This document shows, piece after piece, positions 34,569-46,761 of a stretch of 64,000 bases of DNA. Origin of the DNA: Capsicum annuum. Its lineage: Eukaryota; Streptophyta; Magnoliopsida; Solanales; Solanaceae. Made by a program: the position numbers and the translations under genes. The stretch spans positions 211,147-275,146 of the forward strand of contig NW_025856018.1 of the NCBI RefSeq assembly GCF_002878395.1, written 5' to 3'. Under the pieces are notes generated by a model. It had not been told where the DNA came from and did not search any database. It saw nothing but the letters and a program-made list of their open reading frames with translations. Position 1 is the stretch's first letter; each line of letters begins with the position of its first letter.

Positions 34569-35682
34569 TATATAGGATTTTGGTTAATTGGAAATGATGA
34601 ATTCTTAATTGGTTAATAGTTTATATGGCATAAGGTGAAAGACTTACAAGCTCTAATTTTTATATGATTGTACCAACAGTCAATGACTAAAGAAAAAACT
34701 TCTTGGTAAATGGCTGGAATGTTTAATTGGTTTTAATATAGGCTTAAAGAAGGTTGTTTTAGCAAAGCTGTAGAAGGTAGAGGTCCTGGTGGTACCAATA
34801 CTAGAAACTTATATTTGTTGCTGTGAGAGTTGGTTATGGTGACCATGTGCATGATGTCACACTTTATATTTTGGGACATATACTAGCCATCTCTATCTTT
34901 TTCTTTAGATTGCAAGCTTACACGCACCGTGGCACTTTCAGCTTGGGAAGCTAAACCCATAGAGCCCACGGGTGGACATTTAGGATGGCAAAGCTACAAA
35001 GCCCAGTTTAAATTTTTAAATGGATGCTAAACCTTGTTCCCTATCCCAGCACGGTATATATGATTATATGTTGTTACATGTGGTTATTTGATTTTAATTT
35101 AAGCTGATGTCATATTTTATCTTTATCCTTGAGTTACGTACTAGTGTTTACCCCGCTAACCATATTCAGGCGATATATCCTCATGCAATGCATGAATCGA
35201 ATATACTACCATTCCTTCATCTCAGTGACTTTGATTCTAGGATAGCTTTTTGTCAGATTGAAGTGGTGATCTTCTATACTATGGAAGCCTTCATTTTATG
35301 TTATGGACTTCTTTTTATTTTTATTAATTCATTATATTTGGTTTTAGCTATGATCAAGGGCATATCCTGATAAGATGTTTCTTGATTATAGTCAGAGGCT
35401 TTGTCGAACAAATATGGGAATGGGTGGGGTCAGTATTAGTATACCCTTTGTATTTGTATTGGCATTGGGATTGGAATTGGTTGGTTAATTAGTTTTGGAT
35501 TTTGGTTTTGGTTTTAATCTTACTATCATGTCCTTAAATTTATATTGCTTTATCTTATTATATGTTTGAAACTTATTTGACATGGGGAGTAGGGTGGTTA
35601 ACTATAGGGTATTAGGGGTGTTCTCCAGTTTGGGTTAAACTTGCAATACCTGACACGTCTAGGCCCTAGTTTAGGTCATGTA
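34569..35682 (+). repeat. Element A 5' LTR, second part
   Basis: Matches 45405-46521 of the 3' LTR. It ends near 35682, shortly before the primer site at 35687. Together with 3401-4507 it gives an LTR of about 2.2 kb. Confidence 0.82.
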
Positions 35683-35686
35683 AAAT

Positions 35687-35698
35687 TGGTATCAGAGC
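35687..35698 (+). other. Element A primer binding site
   Basis: TGGTATCAGAGC, a full match to the initiator Met tRNA primer site used by Tekay-type elements, 4 bases after the LTR end. Confidence 0.88.
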
Positions 35699-36119
35699 CC
35701 TAGATTCATGCTCAATTAGGTGTTCAGTAAAGCCATGTCAAGTAGAGTCTCTTTTAGGGGTGTGAAGCACAACACACTCTTAAGAGAGAGGCTACGAGGC
35801 ATTTAGGAATGTTTATCTTTATTTTGTTCTACTTTTGATCTGTAGTGTCTAAGGTCCTGAATTTTTCACTAATTCTCAGTTGTTTGCCTTTCAGATCATG
35901 CCTTCCTAATGATTTGATGTTTATAGAAACTCCACTATACCATTTAGGGACAATGGTAATGGGACACATCTACGTTTGGGATCTAGACCAAGTCTAGGGT
36001 ATAGGTCTAGATTGTTCTTTGGGAGTTCCACCGGTCCATTCCATCCCTCCTCGAGCTCTTCAAGAATATGTGAAGATTGTTAAGTTATGTTATTCTATCC
36101 ATATATTTGCATAATTATT
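35699..36119 (+). other. Element A leader
   Basis: Non-coding leader between the primer site and the first readable gag segment. Short fragments of the gag N-terminus may be hidden in it, but no frame is continuous. Confidence 0.5.
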
Positions 36120-37030
36120 TGATATCAAGTTGAACATGGTACTTTTATTACTCTATCATCTGATGGCACAAGGGTTGGCCAATTTATAAGGTTGAAACCA
36201 CCCCTTTTTGTTGGTGTCAGGGTTGAGGAGAATCATCAAGTTTTTATTAATATGATGAAAAAGATCTTCCATATTATGCATGCTACTAACGTGGAGGGTG
36301 TGTAGTTTATTTCCTACCAACTAAAAGATATAACATACTAATGGTACGAGGAATAAAAGCAGTCAAGGGGTGATGATGCTGAGTTAGCTCTATGGGATGA
36401 TTTCTCTAGTAATTTTCTGGACCATTTCTTTACTCAGGAGTTTAGGGGAAGAAGGTGAAAGAGTTTATTAATCTAAAATAAGGAAAGATATCAGTCAAGA
36501 AGTATGCCTTAATGTTTCAGTAGCTATCATGGTATGCTCCAGAGTTAGTTTTTAGCATGAGGTATAGATTGAGAAAGTTTTCTTTTGAATTTTTTGGAGA
36601 CTTGATTTTGGAGAGTAAGGCTTCCTTGTTTTTTAAGGATATGGATATCTCTTGAATGGTTTTATCTATTCAATAGGTCTAAAAAGAGAAGAAGAAGAAA
36701 TATAAAATTGGGGAAAGGTAGAATAAGAAGTTTAGATTTTCTAATCATTATGGTGGTCAATAGCAGAGTGGTAGGGATGCTCGAAAAAGTTCCAAGGGTC
36801 TTAATCAACAACTAGTGCACCCTAAACAATGTTATTCGGTAACATATATTTTTAAAGTGGTAATAATTATATGGCATAGGGTACCCAATCTCAGGCTATT
36901 AGGGCCCAATCAGATCTATCATATCCTTCTTATAGATTTTATGGTAGATTGCATCAGGGTTACTGTGATAAAATAAAGGATAAGTGCTTCAGTAGTGGTT
37001 AGCCGGGGCTCATAATAAGAAACTATTCTA
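36120..37030 (+). pseudogene. gag: Element A gag remnant
   Basis: Recognisable segments are VGVRVEENHQVFINMMKKI, MHATNVEGV, YQLKDITY, WDDFSSNFLDHFFTQEF and an RNA-binding end at about 36965-37025. The knuckle reads CFSSG-stop-PGLIIRNY: the second Cys, the His and the last Cys are all lost. Several stops and frameshifts occur. The order matches other Tekay-type gags in the window. No RNA packaging could be expected from it. Confidence 0.75.
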
Positions 37031-37432
37031 CTGGTAAGGTTGTTTCTGGGGAAAACAAGGTTCCTGTTACCTCTTCTTTAGCTCTAACATCAAAGGGTTC
37101 ACCATCTGGCTCTAACACTGGTCAAAATTTACTCTATGCTCTCACTACCCATCAAGATTTTGAGGCATTACAGTACATTGTAAATAGTGTATTGAAACTC
37201 TTTTCCCATGGTATGTATTACTTACTTGAACCTAGTTCCTCTCTTGCTTATGTGACCCCATTTATGGTTGTGCATTTAGTTTCGATCTCGAGTGTATTCT
37301 AGATCCTTTTTTGATTTCTTCCTCGGCTGGTGACTCTATGGATGGAAGAGTGTGTTGGGCTTATTTGGTTTCCCTGGGTGGTTGGGAGACTTTTGTGTAA
37401 TTATTTGAATTATACATGGTTTATTTTGATAG
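37031..37432 (+). pseudogene. Element A protease remnant, first half
   Basis: A linker and the beginning of the aspartic protease, readable near 37245-37432 in changing frames (SYVTPFMVVH; then ELYMVYFD at the end). The solo LTR inserted after 37432 separates it from DVILGMDWLH at 40947, which directly continues the motif. The active Asp-containing segment is not clearly preserved. Confidence 0.65.
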
Positions 37433-40400
37433 TGTAATACCCCGCAGGTCCTCTTCCAGCCTGAGCCTTAAAGCGTGTCAGTAAAGCAAAAATCTGAGTC
37501 TAAAAGTTTCAAAAATATCTTCCCAAGTATGAAATATTTTGATTCATATGGAATTTCCCTAATTTCTAATTTTTTTCATGTAAAACATTGAATAAGCTTT
37601 CCATCGATACCATATTCACCAAAATTGGACACTCGGGTGAATAATTAGAGCCATTTTAATGAGACAGTGTGCTATTTGGCACTCTGGCACGTCGCGGAGC
37701 CAGCCAAAATGGCAATTGTCAAATTCCAGCTAGCCTCTATGATTCTCTGTATTGCGGTGAAGTTTCAGTTTGCAACAAGTTGCAAAAATAATCCCCACCG
37801 CGTCGCGCTATCCTACTATTTCCCAATTATTAAAATCCAGTGAAGGTCCACGATGCGCCAGGGACAAACATTGGGAATTTTTAGTCAAATTCTAAAAGGG
37901 TTTTTTGGTCTTTTCCACTATTTCCTAAACTCTATAAATACTCGGCCAAGGGATTTCAACCTCATTTTCTCTCTTCTTCCACCAAGTAACAATCATTAGG
38001 GTTTCCAAAAATCAAACCCTCCTCTTCTTCTCCTTCCACAAAAAATCAAGGAAATCAAGAGGAATCAAGAAATCTTCCGAAGTCTTTCAAGAAAAGAGTT
38101 TCCCCATGGTATGTAGATTTTGATACTTGGGTCCCTTTCATCCAAGAAGATCAAGTACCCTTTTCTAAATCTTAAAGATTTTATGTTTATGAATGTTAAT
38201 GATTTTTGTGAATTAAAATTAATGTGTTTGCTATGATTGAGTTGTGATTCATGTTTCTCCATAAGATTATAAAGTCTTGGCCCTAGTATGTGATAAATGA
38301 GATTATGTGAGTTGGAAACATGTAAATTTGGTTGTCTATGGTGAGTATGTTGATGAATACACCTATGGCTCTGTTGTGAATGTGAGGTGTTTGATGAAAT
38401 ATCTAACAGACATAAAATCAAGTATTGTAGTTAAATTGTGAGACTAGATGGATGGATGGATGGCATATTGTTATTTACACTCCCTTTCATGTATAAGACT
38501 TTGAGAACTATGTGTGTCCTGAAGTGACCAAGTGAATGAATTACTCCATGCTAGTAAGAAATCCCAAAGTAGGTGTAAAACCATATATGTCTATTGGTTG
38601 TTGAGAGATCCTAGTGAGTAAGTTGAGACAAGATAGTGATAAATTCCCCAGGTGAGTACTCTTTGATGTATGCTAAGCTTTAATACATGCCAAGTGGTTA
38701 GCAAGTATGTTATGACATGATAGTATGAAGTTTCCCCAAATTACGTGATATCCGAATATATGTCAAGACTGATATAGGTATGAAGTACTTGATATAAGAC
38801 CTTATTGAATGCGGTATAATCTAATAGTATGTCTTCCCTATACTAGTACATGATGGAGAATAGATGTGGATGATCCTTAAATGTATGGAGTAATCCTTTG
38901 GTGATTGTGATGATGAATAGTGGTCTATGTTTCCTAAATAATCGATATGTAAGGATTATGAGGGAGAAAATATTTTATGATTCCGAAATGCATAAAGTGA
39001 CCCCTTGAATAATTATGATGATGAGTAGACATTTATGATTCTTAAATGCTTGATGCAATGTTTTAATGATTGTGGAAATGAACATATGACATGATTCCTG
39101 AATTACTTGTGAAGATGCTTGAATGATTGTGATGATGCATGAATTCTTGTGATGATGAATGAATGATTATGGCTTGCTTTTATGTTATCGAGTCCTGGGG
39201 GTATTTATGCCCGACCATAGAGCTGATGTATAGAGCCCGTGTCAGTTTCTCAATAATTCTTGTCAAGCTATGATTCTCAGAACTTGGTGAATTATAGAAT
39301 CCTGTATCCTCAGACAAGTACAAAATTTAAGAAAGCTCAGTAATCTCAGTTATCTCTATGGTCTTTGTATCGCTATTAATCTAGCCTTAGCCCTGTAATT
39401 AGCTCAGATCTATTAATATTCAAGCAATTCAATTCTAATCTCAAAAGCGATTTGAGTCATCTATTAAAACCTTGTATTGTCAGTCAGATATCATAATTCA
39501 ATACTATTTTTGTCAGATACAAAACTAAGTTACTTCTACATAACTCGGTCAGATCCTTCGAGAAAAGTGATCAATATTAAATTTAGTTCAATTTGCATTC
39601 AGTTAAGAATTCAGTTTAGAGTGTTTCAGTTGGGAGTAGAAACTACCACCTAGCAAGGGACAGGATGGCGATTCCTCCCAAAAGAGAGAGAGAGGCCGAA
39701 TTCGTTATTAGCAATCCCTGAACTCTAAAACTCTAGAGCCAACACAGGAATAAGAGTCACCGTTAAGCAAGCTTGACTTCCTATTGAGGGTCATTTGTAG
39801 AGATCCTGACCTAAGATAAAAGATAATGTCTCTACCCGTGGCACGGTATTGGCACCCTTCCAAATGGGGGGGTAAGGTTGTGCCCCATCTGTGGTAAGTC
39901 AGGGCATGTCAGTTAAGTAACTACTCCCCACTGTTTTAGTTTTAGTAATGAATCTTTAGAAATTAGGACTGTCAGATACAGGGATCAACCTATACGAGGA
40001 ACTTAGATAGTTCCATTGATTCCTGGGCCATCCTGTCAGATAGGCTTGGTCTGACATACATTTATTTCATATTATATTCAGAGATATGTTGTTATAAAGG
40101 CTTGATCATAGTATCAGATTTTGATTGAGTATTCTTGTTATCAGATTTAGATATAATCATAATTCTTATCATTGATAAAACTTCTGAAGTCATCTATCAA
40201 AAAAGTTGATCTCTAATTTTATCAGTTGAAAGTAATAAAGCTCAGAATTCAGTCCTTGATGTAAGTATATCCACATCCTCAGTTATCAGTATCAGATAAG
40301 TTAGTGATTCAGTATCTCAGTGTCATTATTGAGTTCAGTCTGCAGTAAAGTTTTATCCGAGGTTTAGCCTCTAGAACTACGATGGTTGTGTTCATGGTCT

Positions 40401-40946
40401 GTGTATTCATGTATGTGTTCTCATGCAGTAGATTCATGATTATTAAGTTTAAATATTGAGCATGCATGAGCCCTGTATTTAGCCTTACCTTTTCTACATA
40501 CTCGGTAAATTCCTGTACGGACACATTTGCGCTATGGTGTTCTATTTGACACCATAGGTTTAGAGGCACAGGATCCAGAATATCTTAAGAAGTTCAGTCC
40601 CAGTCAGTAATAGCCGTAGCAGTGAGTCCTCTTTCTTCAAGGATGAGTTGCAGTTTACTATTATTATACCAGACTTTATGCATTTTTTTCAGTTGATGGA
40701 GTTAGTTGGTGACATGTCCGATCAACTCCATAGTTTAGACAATTTATAGGCTTTTCAGACGGATGTATTAGTATTCAGTTTCAGTTTTAAGTATGTATTG
40801 ATGTGTCGAACCTTATGGCCAGTTTCCGTATTTGTTATCAATATTATGCATTTTTTAGGTACAGATATTAGTAAAGGGTTAGATTGTGGTCCTTCAGGGT
40901 CATAAGCACCGTGTGACGTCTCGGGATAGGATCTCAGGGCGTTACA
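37433..40946 (+). mobile_element. Solo LTR, 3.5 kb, inside element A protease
   Basis: It starts TGTAATACCCCG and ends GGGCGTTACA, with no primer site, coding region or second LTR within. The flanks GATAG and GATGT agree at 3 of 5 bases, so the duplication has decayed. The internal text resembles the LTR of element B in places, for example 'gagtcctgggggtattt' near 39190 and 'atcaagtcctgggggtagtt' near 5628, so it is from a related Tekay-type family. A TATA box TATAAATA is at 37933-37940, followed by a pyrimidine-rich leader. GC-rich 'cgcgg/gtcgcg' words occur at 37690-37860 and a short GGAT repeat at 38447-38463. Confidence 0.8.
37933..37940 (+). promoter_or_regulatory. TATA box of the solo LTR
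   Basis: TATAAATA, followed within about 50 bases by 'ctctcttcttccacc', a typical leader. Plausible remaining promoter; no proof of activity. Confidence 0.45.
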
Positions 40947-43900
40947 GATGTCATATTAGGGATGGATTGGTTGCACTTGTTGTATGCTTCTCTATACTAC
41001 CGGACCCGTAAGTTCATCTTTAATTTCCCTAATAAGTCGGTTATTGAATGAGAGAGTGGTTCCCTATCTATTAAGAGAAGGTTTATATTATATCTTAGAG
41101 ATCGAAGATTGATCTCTAAGGGGTATCTCTACTATATGGTCTAGGTTAAAGATTCTTTCTTGGAGGATTCTTCTTTATATTCTATCCCGATGCTGAATAC
41201 ATTTCTTGAGGTTTTCCCTAATGATCTTTCTAGTGTTCCTCCCGAGAAGGAGATTGAGTTTAGGAAAGATCTTTTTCCTGACACTCATCCTATTTCTATT
41301 CCCCTGTATATAATGGATCTAGTTGAGTTGAAGGAGCTTATGGAGCAATTAATATATATTTTAGACAAAGGCTTCTTCCATACTAGTGTGTCTATCTGGG
41401 GTGCACCACTTTTATTCGTGCATAAGATGAGTGGTTCCCTACGGACGTGTATTGATTATCAGTAGTTAAATAAGTTGGCGATAAATAATAAGTACCCTTT
41501 TTCAAAGATAGATGATTTGTTTGATCAACTTCAGTGTGCTAAATTTTTCTCCAAGATTAATTTTTCGTCTGGATATCATCAATAAAAGATTAAGGAGGTA
41601 GATATCCCTAAGACTACTCTCCGTACTCGGTAAAGGAATTTTGAGTTCGGGGTTATGTTTTTTAGGTTGACTAATGCCCCGACAGTGATTGTGGATTTGA
41701 TGAATAGAGTGTTTCATCATTTTTTAGATTTTTTCATAATTATGTTCGTAGATGATATTTTGGTGCATTCAAAGTGAGGTGGATAATGCCAATCACATCT
41801 TTATTGTATTGCAGACCTTGAAAAAGGAGCAGTTTTATGCCAAATTATCAAAATGTGAGTTTTGGTTAATTGCTGTAACTTTTCTAGGTCATGTTATTTC
41901 TAGTGAAGGGACCATGGTGGATCCTCCTAAAGTTTCAATGGCTAAGAAGTGGCCTAAACCTACAACTGCAACTAATATTTGAAGCTTCTTTTATTTAGCT
42001 GGCTATTACAGAAGGTTTGTTGAAAGTTTCCCTTCAATAGCTGCCCCGTTAAGTAAGTTGACTCAGAAAAAGGTGAATGTCTTATGGTCTGATTCTTATG
42101 ATGGTATATTTGATAAGCTAAAGGATAAGCTGAATTCGGCATTGGTCCTGACTTTTCCTGAAGTCACTGATAGTTTTGTAGTCTATTATGATGCGTCCTA
42201 TCTGGGTCTTGGGTGCATTTTAATACAGCATGGGAAGGTGATAGCTAATGCCTCTAGACAATTGAAGGTGCATGAGAAGAATTATTAGACTCATGACTTG
42301 GAACTGTTGGCTATGGAATTTACATTGAAAATTTGGTGCCATTATCTATATGGTGTACATGTGTATATTTTATTCGATCATAAGAACCAACAGTACATGT
42401 TTTATCAGAAAGAGTTAAACCTCAAGAAAAGGAGATAGCTTTAGCTGCCAAAGATAAGGACATGAGTATTTAGTATAATCCAAGTAAAGCTAATGTGGTT
42501 TTTAATTCTCTTAGCAGGATATCCATGGGAAGTCTGGATGATATGGATGAAGAGAAATAGGAGTTGGTGAAAGATATTCACTATTTGGATAACCTTAGAG
42601 TTCATCTCTTGGACTCTGAGGATGGTGGTGTGTTCGTGCAGAAGGTGACGTAATTGTAACTTTGTGCTAAAATAAAGAAGAAGCAATTGTTGGATCATGT
42701 CTTGATAAGGATCAAGGGTGATGTAGGTAGGCAGAAGTTGATGGACTTTAAAATTAGTGGTGATGGTACTTGCGGTACCAAATGATATTGTGTGTTCCTG
42801 ACATAGATGGATTGTACAAGAGGATCTTGGCTCAGCCACATCCCGGTTCGATGAAAATGTATCATGACCTTATGAAAATGTATTGGTGGAAAAATATGAA
42901 GTGGTATGTGGCTTCTTTTGTGGCTAAGTAAATAGTGTGCCAAAAAGTAAAGGTTGAGCACATGAGGCCCGAAAGATTGTATCAAGAAATTGAGTTTCCT
43001 ATTTGGAAATAGGAGGTTATCAAAATGTATTTCATTATCGATCTTCCTCAGTCTTTGAAAAAGTTTGATTAGCTTTATGTCATCATGGATAAAATGACAA
43101 AGACTTTTCACTTCTTTCTAGTGGGGACAAATTTTTTAGCAGAGGATTATGCGAGGTTGTACCTCCAAGAGATTGTGAAGTTTCAAGGGGTGCCTATTTC
43201 TAATATCTTATATCATAATACACAGGGTTGATTGCACTTTTAGCGATTGTTTCCTAAGGGTTCCTGGACTAATGTGAGTCATAGTACTGCTTTTCACTCG
43301 CAATCGGATGGTAAAGCAAAAAAGGAGTATTTAGACATTAGAAGTTATTCTTCGTGCTTGCGTGATTGACTATTATGGTAGTTGGATTGAGCATTTTCCT
43401 CTTATAGATTTTGCATATAACAATAGCTACAACTCTATTATTAGGATGTCCCTGTTTAAAGATTTTTATGGTAAAAGGTGTAGGTCTCCTATTAGATGGT
43501 TTGAGGTTCGTGAGGTAGAGATGTTTGGCCCTGATTTGGTTCACCAAGCTATGGAAAAGGTGAAGGTAATTTAGGATAGTCTTAAAGACTCCCAAAGTCG
43601 ACAGAAGTCCAATGCAGATGTGAGGAATAGGATGTTAGAGTTTAAGGTTGGGGATAAGGTGCTATTGAAGGTGTCTCACATAAAGAGAGTGATGCAGTTT
43701 GGGAAGAAGAGGAAGTTCAATCCCCATTATGTTGTTCGATATTTGGTTTTTAGAGGGGTTGGCAATGTTGTGACTGAGTTGCAGTTTCTCTTTATTTTGA
43801 GCTCCATTCACCCGGTGTTCCATGTTTCTATGTTGTGTAAGTGTGTGGATGATTCATCACAGATTTTGCCTATCAAGGATATTGTTATTTCAGATCCTTT

Positions 43901-44083
43901 ATCTTTAGAGGAGGTGCTGATTGAGATCTTATATTGGTGGTTCATCGATTGCGGACCAAGGATATAGCTTTAGTAAAGGTTCTCTGGTGGAACCACAATG
44001 TGAAAGAGGCTACATGGGAAGCAGAAGATGACATGAAGTCCAATTATCCATTCCAATTTTCCGTTTTGAAAAATCATACTTAA
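40947..44083 (+). pseudogene. pol: Element A pol remnant (PR end, RT, RNase H, IN, chromodomain)
   Basis: It starts with DVILGMDWLHLLYAS of the protease end. RT: FPNDLSSVPPEKEIEF to WGAPLLFVHKM (41205-41430), then FVDD intact at 41745-41756. RNase [20 protein letters not shown] and LFDHKN keep their acidic residues, but stops occur around 42286 and 42437. Integrase (about 42850-43560) is badly worn: the first Asp motif reads KMYFII, the second motif reads LYHNTQG, and the third reads DGKAKK, so all three catalytic residues are lost or changed. A chromodomain with TWEAEDDMKS lies at about 43940-44080 before the stop at 44081. Non-functional. Confidence 0.82.
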
Positions 44084-44261
44084 GGTATGTGTTAATCTTA
44101 CAACCTTGGTTTTCTCACTTGGTTAAAGGAAAGGTTGATTTCCTTGGCCTCTTTGTTTTTGTAACTTGGTTAAACGTAAATGTGAGACATTTTGGGGTTT
44201 AATCGTGCCAATGAATGACTTTTTCTATCATTTAGGGATGAATGATCCAAGTTGGCAAAAA
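44084..44261 (+). other. Element A 3' untranslated region
   Basis: A short non-coding stretch ending in 'gggatgaatgatccaagttggc', which resembles the 'ggacgaatgttcctaagggg' region before the LTR in related elements. The polypurine tract is worn and not exactly locatable. Confidence 0.5.
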
Positions 44262-46521
44262 TTAAAAAACCCTATGTTTTGGCCTATGGAAAATTTCCTA
44301 TGTTTTAAACTCACTGTACAAGTAACGACTCACTATACGAGTCATATGGTATAGGTAAAGGTTAGGTGACCCTAAAAGTAGGGAGTCCAGTGGATGGAAG
44401 TTAGGATTCTATTATGGCTACGATTGTGGTATGAGTCGTTAGGGGTGGTAACAATCGTTTTGTCAGTCTTTTAGTCAAACCAATAACTTAGTGAGTTGAC
44501 TTCGCCCTAAGTATGAGTGGGTCACTAAGAGCCGTGAAGATAGGTTATGGATGGTAAGGTTGAGTTGTATGTTGTCCATTGTACAATCCCTTTGGTTCTA
44601 TCTTGGGTACAACAGGACCATACGAGTCATATGATCTGGTCAGTAGTGCTGTCAGGGAGTCGTATGGTGGACAGTGTATAGGTGTCCAGCTTACTATTTC
44701 GGTGATGACTCAATGGTACGAGTTGATATTGTGGTCATGAGTCAGGGGGTCGACCAGTAACCACCCGCGGTATTTTTATACTTTTAAGTTGGGGGCATTC
44801 TGGACATTTCCCCTTTTTAACTCCTTTGAGAACACAACATAAAACATCTTTGGTACTTCATTAACCTATTATTCCCAATCAAACACTCTAATAATCTCTC
44901 TCGAACTCTCTTTCAAGTAAAAGGTTAGGGTTTTATCAAGATAAAAAATTAAGGCATTCAAGGGTGGTTTCTCTCTATCTTCCTTGGTGTATAAGGCCTG
45001 TGACTCTTCCCTTGTTGTTATTTTACTAAAGGAATGTGTTTTAATGTATGGTTTTCATGGTTTTCTTATGGTTTGAAATAAAGGTTTGGGGTTTTGGTTG
45101 TTCATGAATGAGTATTGTACCTCATGGTTTTATGGTTTTCCCTGTTTCAAATTATAGTTTTGCACATGTGGGTGCATGGGGATGGAGATTTAATAAAGGG
45201 TTAATTGTTGAGACCCAAATTGGATGGTTTTTGGTTTTTATGATGGCATGCCCTCAACTGTATGTGAAATTATCGATGAGAATGATTTTGTTACATAGTT
45301 TGACTGTTCTTGGAAACATTGCATTGCACAAATGGTTAACAAAACACAAATTGGTTTTGGTTTATTTCATAAGGTTTTGGAAAGTCCTTGGCGGCGATCA
45401 TTTGATTATAAATGATTTTGGTTAATTGGAAGTGATGGAATTTAAATTGGTTAAATGGTTTAAATGCATAAGTTGATAGACTTGCAAGCTCTTATTTTGG
45501 TATGTCGATACCAGCAGTTAATGCCTAAACAAAATACTTCTTGGTAAAAGGTTGGAATGTATAATTGCTTTTTATATGGTCTTAAAAATGGTTGTTCTAG
45601 CAAAGACATGGAAGATTGAGGTCCCGGGGAGACCAATACTAGAAAATCATGTTTGTCTGTATGAGGTTGTTCATGGTGACCGTGTGCGTGATGTCAAACT
45701 TTATATTTTTGGAGATTTACTAGTCATCTCAGGTTTTTATCTCCGGTTCATCTGGCTAACATGCATTAGCACCTTTCAGAAGGGGGAGCTGAACCCATAT
45801 AGCCCATGGGTTGACATTTAGGAAGGCAGAGCTGCATTACCCATGTTAAAGTATTAAATGTACGCTAAACCTTGTTCCCTATCCCGGCATGTTATATATG
45901 TATATATGTTTTTGCATGGTGTTATTCGATTTTGATTTAAACTTATGGCATTATTTTATCTTTATCCCTGATTTACATGCTAGCGTTTACCCTGCTAACA
46001 ATCTTTGGGTGTTGTATACCAATGCCATTCAGGAACAAGCCATACTACCATTCCTCCTTCTTAGTGACTTGGATTCAGGGACAGCTTTGTTTCAGACTGA
46101 AGTGGCGATCTTTAATTCTACGGAAGACTCCAATTCAAGCTATGGACTTCTTTTCATTTTTGTTATTCTATTGGATTTTGTTTTGTCTATGGTCGGGGCA
46201 TGTCCTGATTGGATATTTCCTGATTCTGGTCAGAGGCTTTGTCTGTCAACTGTGGGCATGGGTGGTGTCGGTATTAGTGTCAGCCCCTATTATGGTATTG
46301 TCATTTGGATTGGAAATGGTTGGTTAATTTGTTTTCGATTTCGATATATGTTTAAGCTTATTATCATGTCTTTAAATTTATATTGCCTTATCCTGTTATA
46401 TGTTCAGAATTAATCTGACATGGGGAGTAAGGTGGTTAATGTTGGGGTATTAGGGGTGATCTCTGGTTCGGCTTGGACTTGGGATACCCGATATGAGTAG
46501 GCCCTTGTAAGGATCGTGTCA
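44262..46521 (+). repeat. Element A 3' LTR
   Basis: About 2.26 kb and uninterrupted. It matches 3401-4507 plus 34569-35682. The start is uncertain by about 5 bases, as the TG is mutated to TT. It ends 'gatcgtgtca' at 46521. The 'acgagtc/gactcgt' module is kept (44320-44460, 44620-44760). Confidence 0.82.
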
Positions 46522-46761
46522 AGTATAGCAAAAGTAGCATTAGTACAACCAAACGTACAGGTAAGCCTCATAGATTGAACCAAATTGGATTACATAATTA
46601 TAGCATAAGCATTCAAAGGAAAACAAACATTCTTTTTAGGCTCATTACAAAACCTGAACATTCCCTTCCACCCATTTACTAACTTCTAGTTATGATTTTT
46701 AAGACACCGCTCTTCCTCTTATGCCTTTGCCATCTGAACCACTAAGTTTGGCCTTATACAA
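46522..46761 (-). repeat. Probable continuation of the host LTR cut at 3400
   Basis: 240 bases of sequence between element A and the next LTR. The wording ('catcactaccacac...' before 3400 and 'agcataagcattcaaagg' here) reads like one minus-strand LTR split by element A. I rely on general familiarity with such LTRs, with no second copy in the window to confirm it. Confidence 0.4.

Larger units (their letters stand above)
3401..46521 (+). mobile_element. Element A: Tekay/Del-type Ty3/gypsy chromovirus, outermost of the nest
   Basis: The 5' LTR (3401-4507 plus 34569-35682) and 3' LTR (about 44262-46521) match along their length, for example around 3409-3500 against 44272-44360, and 4440-4507 plus 34569-34620 against 45330-45420. 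A Met-type primer site follows the 5' LTR at 35687. The internal region holds remains of gag, protease, RT, RNase H, integrase and a chromodomain in the usual order. The left and right flanks, GATAT and AGTAT, agree at only 3 of 5 bases, so the target duplication is weak and the ends are uncertain by a few bases. The element was later split by element B in its 5' LTR and by a 3.5-kb solo LTR in its protease region. Confidence 0.8.

Noticed and set aside
42441..43111. 132- and 138-codon minus-strand open frames
   Set aside because: Shadows of the RNase H to integrase region of element A, which is readable on the + strand.
45889..46413. 174-codon hydrophobic open frame in element A's 3' LTR
   Set aside because: Chance frame in LTR; the other LTR (34980-35560) breaks it, and the translation has no recognised domain despite looking membrane-like.
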